Shown here: positions 42,018 to 52,415 of the stretch, one piece after another | Layout: every line of letters starts with the position of its first letter | How positions within the stretch are numbered: the stretch's first letter is position 1 | Assembly (NCBI GenBank): GCA_902774335.1 | Contig: CACYHW010000018.1 | Location: 1 to 52,415, forward strand | Direction of reading: 5' to 3' | Length of the DNA: 52,415 nt | Origin: an uncultured Bacteroidales bacterium | Lineage (GTDB): Bacteria > Bacteroidota > Bacteroidia > Bacteroidales > Bacteroidaceae | The notes under the pieces: generated by a model | What the model saw: only the letters and a program-made list of their open reading frames with translations | What the model was told of the DNA's origin: nothing | Databases searched by the model: none | Made by a program: the position numbers and the translations under genes

Positions 42018-42057
42018 AAAACAGAACGGGGTGACGCTCAAGGCGCCACCCCGTTCT
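42016..42057 (-). terminator. Intrinsic terminator of the rpoBC operon
   Basis: AGAACGGGGTG (42023-42033) pairs perfectly with 42047-42057. On the minus strand the stem is followed by G then six T (from 42021 down to 42016), a strong terminator for rpoC. On the plus strand the tail is weak, so dgt is served less well. Confidence 0.88.
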
Positions 42058-42072
42058 TACTATCAAGTATAA

Positions 42073-46386
<4,314 letters not shown>

Positions 46387-46410
46387 AGCTTCTTACTTTT
46401 TTAATGGTGA

Positions 46411-49400
46411 TTACTCAAGATTGATGCTAAGACCCAGACCGCGCAGCTCGTGCAGGAGCACGTTGAGCGATTCGGGGATGCCGGGTGTCGGCATCGGATC
46501 ACCTTTCACGATAGCCTCATATGCCTTGGAACGGCCGGTAACGTCATCAGACTTGATGGTCAGAATCTCCTGCAGCACATGGCTTGCACCGAATGCCTCA
46601 AGAGCCCAAACCTCCATCTCACCGAAACGCTGACCACCGAACTGGGCCTTACCGCCAAGCGGCTGCTGAGTGATGAGTGAGTACGGACCGATTGAACGGG
46701 CGTGCATCTTATCCTCGACCATGTGACCGAGTTTAAGCATGTAGGTAACACCCACGGTAGCGCACTGGTCGAAGGGTTCGCCTGTGCCGCCGTCATAAAG
46801 CTGAGTCTTACCGTAGCGGGGCAGACCGGCCTTATCGGTCCATTCATTCAGGTCATCGATGGTAGCACCATCAAAGATAGGAGTAGCGAACTTGACGCCA
46901 AGTTCACGTCCTGCATGACCCAGAACAGTCTCAAAAATCTGACCGATGTTCATACGTGAAGGCACACCCAGCGGGTTCAGAACGATATCGACGGGAGTAC
47001 CATCGGCCAGGAACGGCATATCCTCCTGTTTAACCACGCGTGAAACGATACCCTTGTTACCGTGACGACCGGCCATCTTATCACCTACACCGATCTTACG
47101 CTTCTTGGCAACGTAAACCTTAGCCATCTGGATGATACCTGAAGGCAGCTCGTCACCGATGGTAAGAGCGAACTTCTTGCGCTTGTTCTCGGCATCGTAC
47201 TCCTTGTACTTACGCAGGTAGTTGACAATCAGCTTGGAGATAAGCTGGTTTGTATGTTCGTCGGCAGTCCAGTTGTCGGACTGTACTGATGAGTAATCAA
47301 CAGACTCAAGAATCTGCTTGCTGAAACGCTGACCCTTGGCGATCACCTCGGTTCCCAGCAGGTCGAATACGCCCTGTGAGTTCTTGTTGGTGGTCAGAGT
47401 AACCAGCTTCTTGACCAGGATACCCTTAAGTTCGTTCACCTTGTCCTCGAACTCAACGTCGATCATGGGCAGGCGGGCCTTGTCGGCCTGACGTGAACTG
47501 CGGGTCTTGATGGCACGTGCAAACAGTTTCTTGTCTATAACAACACCCTTAAGTGAGGGAGAAGCTTTGAGTGAAGCATCCTTGACATCACCGGCCTTGT
47601 CGCCGAAGATGGCACGGAGCAGCTTCTCTTCAGGTGAAGGATCGGACTCACCCTTAGGAGTGATCTTACCGATCAGGATATCACCCGGCTGGATGTAAGC
47701 ACCGATACGAACGATACCGTTCTCATCCAGGTCCTTTGTAGCGTCATCGCTCACGTTAGGTATATCATTGGTGAGTTCCTCCATGCCGCGCTTTGTCTCG
47801 CGAACCTCAAGGATGAACTCCTCAACGTGTACAGATGTAAGTATATCCTCGCGTACTACGCGCTCGTTGAGCACGATAGCATCCTCGTAGTTGTAACCCT
47901 TCCAAGGCATGTAGGCAACCAGCAGGTTCTTACCCAGGGCAAGCTCACCGTTCTGGGTTGAATAACCCTCGGTAAGGATGTCGCCGGCCTTTACACGCTG
48001 ACCAACCTCGCAGATAGGACGCAGGTCGATGGTCATGTTCTGGTTGGTACGACGGAACTTGGGAAGCTTGTACTCCTTCTCGGCGGGCTCGAAGCTTACA
48101 AACTCCTCGTCCTCGGTGCGATCGTAGAGAATGCGGATATAAGCGGCGTCAACATATGTAACGACACCGTCACCCTCGGCAGTGATCTGGGTACGTGAGT
48201 CCTCAGCCAGCTGCTTCTCGATACCGGTACCTACGATAGGAGCCTCGGTACGCATCAGAGGTACGGCCTGGCGCATCATGTTAGATCCCATCAGGGCACG
48301 GTTAGCATCATCGTGCTCCAGGAACGGAATCAGAGCGGCAGCGATTGAAGCAATCTGCTGGGGCGATACGTCCATAAGCTCAACCTCTTCGGGCGGAACA
48401 ACAGGGAAATCAGCGTCACGGCGTGCCTTAACGCGGGTACGGATAAACTTACCGTTCTCGTCGTAAGGAGCGTTACCCTGACCGATGATTACACCCTCCT
48501 CCTCCTCGGCGGTGAGGTACTGAACCTCATCGTTGTTGAGGTTTACATGACAGTCCTTAACCTTGCGGTACGGAGTCTCGATGAATCCCAGGTCATTGAT
48601 CTTTGCGTAGATACAGAGAGATGAGATAAGACCGATGTTAGGTCCTTCAGGTGTCTCGATAGGACAGAGACGACCGTAGTGTGTATAGTGTACGTCACGA
48701 ACCTCGAATCCGGCGCGCTCACGTGACAGACCGCCAGGTCCAAGGGCGGACATACGGCGCTTGTGAGTGATTTCGGCCAGAGGATTGGTCTGGTCCATGA
48801 ACTGTGACAGTGCGTTTGTACCGAAGAACGAGTTTATCACAGCCGAAACGGTCTTGGCGTTGATCAGGTCGGTGGGAGTGAACACCTCATTATCACGTAC
48901 GTTCATGCGCTCGCGTATGGTACGTGCCATACGGGCCAGACCGATGGCGAACTGATTTGACAGCTGCTCACCGACTGTACGTACACGACGGTTTGAGAGG
49001 TGATCGATATCATCGACCACAGCGTGTGAGTTAACAAGTTCAATAAGGTACTTGATGATCTCTATGATATCCTCCTTGGTCAGCACACCGATGCTCATGT
49101 CGGTGGTAAGACCCAGCTTCTTGTTTACACGGTAACGTCCAACCTCTCCCAGATCATAGCGCTTCTCTGAGAAGAACAGGTTGTTGATGACCTCACGTGC
49201 GCTTGAGTCATCAGCAGGATCGGCGTTGCGCAGCTGACGGTAGATGTAGAGGACAGCCTCCTTCTCCGAGTTGCAGGGATCCTTCTGAAGTGTATTGAAT
49301 ATGATCGAGTAGTCTGACTGACCCTCTGTCTCCTTGTGGAGGAGGATTGTCTCCAGACCTGACTCGAGAATATCGTTGATGTTTTCCTCGTTCAGCTCGG

Positions 49401-50223
49401 CCTCGCGGTCTACAACAACCTCGTGACGGTCGATTGATACAACCTCACCGGTATCTGAATCCACAAAGTCCTCGATGCGGGTTCTCAGAACACGTGCGGC
49501 AAGCTTACGTCCGATGCATTTCTTGAGATTGGTCTTGTTGACCTTAACCTCTTCGGCCAGGTCAAAGATGTCCACGATGTCCTTATCGGTCTCAAATCCG
49601 ATAGCGCGGAGAAGTGTTGTTACAGGGAGCTTCTTCTTACGGTCGATGTAAGCGTACATGACATTGTTGATGTCAGTTGCGAACTCGATCCAAGAGCCCT
49701 TGAAGGGGATGATACGGGCCGAATAGAGCTGTGTTCCGTTAGAGTGGACGCTCTGTCCGAAGAACACGCCGGGTGAACGGTGCAGCTGTGATACCACTAC
49801 ACGCTCGGCTCCGTTGATAACGAAAGTACCCTGTGCTGTCATGTACGGAATCGGGCCAAGGAATACATCCTGTATCACTGTGTCGAAATCCTCATGATCG
49901 GGATCGGTGCAATACAGCTTGAGTTTGGCCTTCAAAGGTACGCTATAGGTCAGACCATGCTCCAGACACTCCTCAATGGTGTAGCGGGGCGGGTCAATGT
50001 AATAGTCCAGAAACTCCAGGACAAAGTTGTTCCTGGTGTCTGCTATGGGGAAGTTCTCTGAGAAAACTTTATAGAGTCCTTCGTTCTTGCGCTTTTCAGG
50101 TGGTGTGTCCAACTGAAGGAAATCCTTGAATGATTTGAGCTGAACCTCAAGGAAATCAGGACACGGCATCGGGTTCCTTACGGAAGCGAAATTAATTCTC
50201 TGATTATCAGTGTTTGAAGACAT
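46411..50223 (-). CDS. rpoB: DNA-directed RNA polymerase subunit beta
   Basis: The 1270-residue product is the second large polymerase subunit. The rifampicin region reads [19 protein letters not shown] and then [18 protein letters not shown]. Relative to E. coli numbering it keeps Asp516, His526 and Ser531, the positions most often changed in resistance. It differs at 518 (Thr), 522 (Ala) and 530 (Met), which I take as lineage differences. [20 protein letters not shown] and [10 protein letters not shown] are present. A hairpin precedes the gene. Confidence 0.98.
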   Translation of the reverse strand: MSSNTDNQRINFASVRNPMPCPDFLEVQLKSFKDFLQLDTPPEKRKNEGLYKVFSENFPIADTRNNFVLEFLDYYIDPPRYTIEECLEHGLTYSVPLKAKLKLYCTDPDHEDFDTVIQDVFLGPIPYMTAQGTFVINGAERVVVSQLHRSPGVFFGQSVHSNGTQLYSARIIPFKGSWIEFATDINNVMYAYIDRKKKLPVTTLLRAIGFETDKDIVDIFDLAEEVKVNKTNLKKCIGRKLAARVLRTRIEDFVDSDTGEVVSIDRHEVVVDREAELNEENINDILESGLETILLHKETEGQSDYSIIFNTLQKDPCNSEKEAVLYIYRQLRNADPADDSSAREVINNLFFSEKRYDLGEVGRYRVNKKLGLTTDMSIGVLTKEDIIEIIKYLIELVNSHAVVDDIDHLSNRRVRTVGEQLSNQFAIGLARMARTIRERMNVRDNEVFTPTDLINAKTVSAVINSFFGTNALSQFMDQTNPLAEITHKRRMSALGPGGLSRERAGFEVRDVHYTHYGRLCPIETPEGPNIGLISSLCIYAKINDLGFIETPYRKVKDCHVNLNNDEVQYLTAEEEEGVIIGQGNAPYDENGKFIRTRVKARRDADFPVVPPEEVELMDVSPQQIASIAAALIPFLEHDDANRALMGSNMMRQAVPLMRTEAPIVGTGIEKQLAEDSRTQITAEGDGVVTYVDAAYIRILYDRTEDEEFVSFEPAEKEYKLPKFRRTNQNMTIDLRPICEVGQRVKAGDILTEGYSTQNGELALGKNLLVAYMPWKGYNYEDAIVLNERVVREDILTSVHVEEFILEVRETKRGMEELTNDIPNVSDDATKDLDENGIVRIGAYIQPGDILIGKITPKGESDPSPEEKLLRAIFGDKAGDVKDASLKASPSLKGVVIDKKLFARAIKTRSSRQADKARLPMIDVEFEDKVNELKGILVKKLVTLTTNKNSQGVFDLLGTEVIAKGQRFSKQILESVDYSSVQSDNWTADEHTNQLISKLIVNYLRKYKEYDAENKRKKFALTIGDELPSGIIQMAKVYVAKKRKIGVGDKMAGRHGNKGIVSRVVKQEDMPFLADGTPVDIVLNPLGVPSRMNIGQIFETVLGHAGRELGVKFATPIFDGATIDDLNEWTDKAGLPRYGKTQLYDGGTGEPFDQCATVGVTYMLKLGHMVEDKMHARSIGPYSLITQQPLGGKAQFGGQRFGEMEVWALEAFGASHVLQEILTIKSDDVTGRSKAYEAIVKGDPMPTPGIPESLNVLLHELRGLGLSINLE

Positions 50224-50260
50224 ATAGAGGAGGTTAATAGGGAACTTGATTATTTAACGC

Positions 50261-50326
50261 ACAAAAAGGTTAAGTACCCTAGACAGCCCCATTTGGACTG
50301 TCATCGGGGTTACTTAACCGTTTTTT
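50261..50326. promoter_or_regulatory. Terminator-like hairpin in the rplL-rpoB gap, possible attenuator
   Basis: GGTTAAGTACCC (50268-50279) pairs with 50307-50319 with one bulged base, and GACAG (50282-50286) with 50298-50302. On the minus (transcript) strand the stem is followed by TTTTTG; on the plus strand it is followed by GTTTTTT. It sits in the only long gap (131 bases) of the ribosomal protein-polymerase operon, between rplL and rpoB, where E. coli has a transcriptional attenuator. That role here is inferred. Confidence 0.6.
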
Positions 50327-50354
50327 CCTGCAGTGAGGCAGGTCTCCAAAGAAG

Positions 50355-50735
50355 TTACTTAAGCTCTACTTCTGCGCCAGCCTCTTCCAGAGTCTTCTTC
50401 ATTGACTCGGCTTCGTTCTTGGCAAGACCTTCCTTAACTACGCTAGGAGCAGCGTCAACAAGATCCTTAGCCTCCTTCAGACCAAGACCGCAAGCCTCCT
50501 TAACTGCCTTAACGACAGCAAGCTTGTTTGCGCCAAAGGCCTTCAGTACTACGTCGAATGAAGACTTCTCCTCTGCAGCCTCAGCGCCAGCAGCGGCAGG
50601 ACCAGCAGCGGCTACAGCTACAGCTGCGGCAGCGGGTTCAATTCCATATTCATCCTTGAGGATGGTTGCGAGTTCGTTGACCTCCTTAACGGTAAGGTTA
50701 ACCAGTTCTTCTGCTAATGCTTTCAAATCAGCCAT
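50355..50735 (-). CDS. rplL: 50S ribosomal protein L7/L12
   Basis: L7/L12 forms the mobile stalk that recruits translation factors. The 126-residue acidic protein has the N-terminal dimerisation helix region, a long Ala/Pro/Gly hinge (about residues 34-54) and the factor-binding C-terminal domain ([21 protein letters not shown], split by GANK, then [12 protein letters not shown]). It lies 42 bases after rplJ. Confidence 0.97.
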   Translation of the reverse strand: MADLKALAEELVNLTVKEVNELATILKDEYGIEPAAAAVAVAAAGPAAAGAEAAEEKSSFDVVLKAFGANKLAVVKAVKEACGLGLKEAKDLVDAAPSVVKEGLAKNEAESMKKTLEEAGAEVELK

Positions 50736-50777
50736 TGTTGTATAATTTTAATAGGTTTGTTACTTTGTTTTGAATAA

Positions 50778-51302
50778 TTAGTTCTCTCTTTCTCCAAGAG
50801 TCTTGAGGACTCCGTGGATGGTGCTTGCACCAGACTGCAGAGCAGAAACAACGTTCTTGGCCGGTGACTGCAGGAGTGCAATAACGTCGGCGATGAGTTC
50901 CTTCTTGCTCTTGATGTTGACCAGTGCCTCCAGCTGGTTGGCTCCGATGTAGAAGCTTTCCTCTGCGTAAGCAGCCTTGAGGCCCGGGATACCGGATTTC
51001 TTGTCAGTAACGTCCTTCAGCAGCTTGGCGGGTGAATTGGCTGTGTTAGCCAGCATCAGGGCTGTAGTACCCTTGAGTGAGTCGTACAGCGGTGAGTAGT
51101 CTACGTCCAGCTGATCCAGTGCCTTCTGAAGGAGAGTATTCTTGACAACGACCATCTTAACCTCACTCTTGAAGCACTTTCTGCGGAGGTCGCTTGTAGC
51201 GGTCGAATCGAGACCGGTTACGTCAACCAGGTAGAAAGCTGAGTAGCTCTGGATAGTCTGCTTGAGTGACTCGATAACAAGTGCTTTATCTTCTTTCTTC
51301 AT
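50778..51302 (-). CDS. rplJ: 50S ribosomal protein L10
   Basis: L10 anchors the L7/L12 dimers at the stalk base on 23S rRNA. The 174-residue product has KTIQSYS-like YLVDVTGLDSTATSDLRR, VVKNTLLQKAL and the C-terminal helix that binds L7/L12. It lies 12 bases after rplA. In E. coli the L10-L12 complex represses its own mRNA; whether this holds here is not visible. Confidence 0.96.
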   Translation of the reverse strand: MKKEDKALVIESLKQTIQSYSAFYLVDVTGLDSTATSDLRRKCFKSEVKMVVVKNTLLQKALDQLDVDYSPLYDSLKGTTALMLANTANSPAKLLKDVTDKKSGIPGLKAAYAEESFYIGANQLEALVNIKSKKELIADVIALLQSPAKNVVSALQSGASTIHGVLKTLGEREN

Positions 51303-51314
51303 GATCTTCAGGAT

Positions 51315-52010
51315 TTATTCGTCAAATGACTTAGTATCAATCTTGATACCCTTACTCATAGTACTTGAAAGATAGAGGCTCTTGATATAAGTACCCTTAG
51401 CAGCAGAAGGTTTCAGTTTGATGATAGTATCAATGAACTCTTTTGCGTTCTCTCTGATAGCATCGGCAGAGAAAGATACCTTGCCGATTGAAGTGTGGAC
51501 GATACCGCTCTTGTCAACCTTGAAGTCAATCTTACCCTGCTTGACTTCCTTGACAGCCTTAGCTACGTCCATTGTTACAGTACCGCTCTTGGGGTTAGGC
51601 ATGAGTCCACGGGGACCCAGTACGCGACCAAGAGGACCAAGCTTACCCATCAGGGCAGGCTGAGTGATGATGACGTCAATGTCAGTCCAACCACCCTTGA
51701 TCTTCTCGATATACTCCTCGAAACCTACATAGTCAGCACCAGCCTCCTTTGCAGCTGCCTCCTGATCGGGAGTGCAGAGTGCAAGAACTCTGGTAACCTT
51801 ACCTGTACCGTTAGGAAGAGATACGACGCCACGGACCATCTGATTGGCCTTACGGGGATCAACACCAAGACGAACATCAATATCAATTGATGCATCGAAC
51901 TTTGTGGTGGTGATATCCTTGACCAGCTGAGATGCCTCCTTGAGGGAATATGCCTTGCCGGCTTCTATCTTAGAAGCGACACTCTTTTGGTTTTTAGTCA
52001 GTTTACCCAT
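51315..52010 (-). CDS. rplA: 50S ribosomal protein L1
   Basis: L1 forms the E-site stalk and helps tRNA exit. The 231-residue product has [39 protein letters not shown] (split by GRVLG) and the C-terminal [15 protein letters not shown]. Length is normal. It lies 32 bases after rplK and in many bacteria autoregulates this operon. Confidence 0.97.
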   Translation of the reverse strand: MGKLTKNQKSVASKIEAGKAYSLKEASQLVKDITTTKFDASIDIDVRLGVDPRKANQMVRGVVSLPNGTGKVTRVLALCTPDQEAAAKEAGADYVGFEEYIEKIKGGWTDIDVIITQPALMGKLGPLGRVLGPRGLMPNPKSGTVTMDVAKAVKEVKQGKIDFKVDKSGIVHTSIGKVSFSADAIRENAKEFIDTIIKLKPSAAKGTYIKSLYLSSTMSKGIKIDTKSFDE

Positions 52011-52042
52011 TTCTTAAAACTTTTTTAAGTGAGAGCCAGGAT

Positions 52043-52415
52043 TTAGTCCTTGACTGTGATACCCATGCTTCTTGCGGTACCGGCTACCATTGAGATAGCT
52101 GATTCCAGAGTGAAACAGTTCAGGTCGGGCATCTTGTCCTGTGCAATCGCTTCTACCTGAGCCTTGGTTACTGAAGCTACCTTCTTACGGTTAGGTTCGG
52201 GTGAACCGCCCTTAGCACGTGAAGCCTCAAGCAACTGGATGGCTACAGGAGGAGTCTTTATGACGAAGTCGAATGATTTGTCACTGTAGTAAGTGATGAT
52301 CACCGGCAGGGTCTTACCTGATTTGTCCTGGGTTCTGGCGTTGAACTGCTTGCAAAACTCCATTATGTTCAAGCCCTTTGAACCGAGAGCCGGTCCTACG
52401 GGAGGTGATGGGTTT
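52043..52415 (-). CDS. rplK: 50S ribosomal protein L11, N-terminally cut by the window edge
   Basis: The frame stays open to the right edge: it reads [20 protein letters not shown] at the edge and continues through [12 protein letters not shown] and a C-terminal [19 protein letters not shown]. This is L11, which binds the GTPase centre of 23S rRNA. About 19 N-terminal residues are missing. An internal ATG at 52372 is not the true start, since the conserved proline-rich segment lies before it. It is the first visible gene of the rplKAJL-rpoBC operon. Confidence 0.96.
   Translation of the reverse strand, partial: NPSPPVGPALGSKGLNIMEFCKQFNARTQDKSGKTLPVIITYYSDKSFDFVIKTPPVAIQLLEASRAKGGSPEPNRKKVASVTKAQVEAIAQDKMPDLNCFTLESAISMVAGTARSMGITVKD

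Noticed and set aside
48700-48870. Residues 518, 522 and 530 of RpoB differing from E. coli in the rifampicin region
   Set aside because: The main resistance positions 516, 526 and 531 are unchanged, and the differences are probably normal for the lineage.
50224-50240. CCTCCTCT just before the rpoB start, resembling the 16S rRNA anti-Shine-Dalgarno end
   Set aside because: It has the wrong polarity to act as a ribosome binding site and is likely chance; genes here lack Shine-Dalgarno sequences anyway.

Overview
The window looks like an ordinary chromosomal stretch from a member of the Bacteroidales (Bacteroidaceae/Prevotellaceae type). Four things point there. The genes have no Shine-Dalgarno sequences. 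Several intergenic regions carry the Bacteroidetes -7 element TAnnTTTG, once with a correctly spaced -33 TTTG. Many products are secreted lipoproteins. Several families are typical of the order: DUF4254, DUF4292, UpxY, the TGS-domain nucleoside kinase and the dut-TPR-DUF4292-EnvC operon. No tRNA, rRNA, CRISPR array, prophage or insertion sequence was seen, and no stretch longer than about 300 bases lacks a gene.

Layout. Positions 1-1.7 kb hold the 3' end of pckA, a small secreted protein and dapB. At 1.8-5.5 kb, lepB and a WbqC-like gene converge on a GT9 glycosyltransferase and a DUF4254 gene (envelope and LPS). At 5.6-9.4 kb lie acpP, fabF (fatty acid synthesis) and a large Ig-like lipoprotein. 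At 9.3-12.6 kb on the minus strand are an amidotransferase-dipeptidase fusion, an Lrp regulator and an FKBP lipoprotein. An AT-rich lipoprotein gene follows at 12.7-13.1 kb. At 13.3-21.9 kb runs a plus-strand housekeeping series: nucleoside kinase, rpoN, purE, ispG, cysS, a glutaminyl-cyclase-like lipoprotein, sufE and another lipoprotein, many with 1-4 base overlaps.

At 21.9-29 kb there is a likely aromatic (aryl) keto-acid module: phenylacetate-CoA ligase, an ACT-domain sensor, a sodium/solute symporter, indolepyruvate:ferredoxin oxidoreductase (iorA, iorB) and an aminotransferase. Together they could take up an amino acid, transaminate it, oxidise the keto acid to an aryl-acetyl-CoA and interconvert this with the free acid. 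At 29-31.7 kb are an ECF sigma factor with a very small putative membrane anti-sigma partner, then a UpxY antiterminator paired only with UDP-glucose dehydrogenase. At 31.7-36.8 kb are a cyclophilin lipoprotein, alkaline phosphatase, HhH, VanZ and CYTH proteins and prfB. At 36.8-42 kb are the envelope operon dut-TPR-DUF4292-EnvC-like and the divergent dgt. The minus-strand rplK-rplA-rplJ-rplL-rpoB-rpoC operon fills 42-52.4 kb and ends in an intrinsic terminator.

I found no clearly new multi-gene system. The points most worth a second look are the aryl keto-acid module with a ferredoxin-less IorA, the orphan UpxY-ugd pair, the miniature anti-sigma candidate, the C26-M19 fusion next to an Lrp gene, a heptanucleotide repeat family that supplies the stop codons of two genes, an extra diverged copy of the pckA tail, and a terminator-like hairpin between rplL and rpoB.
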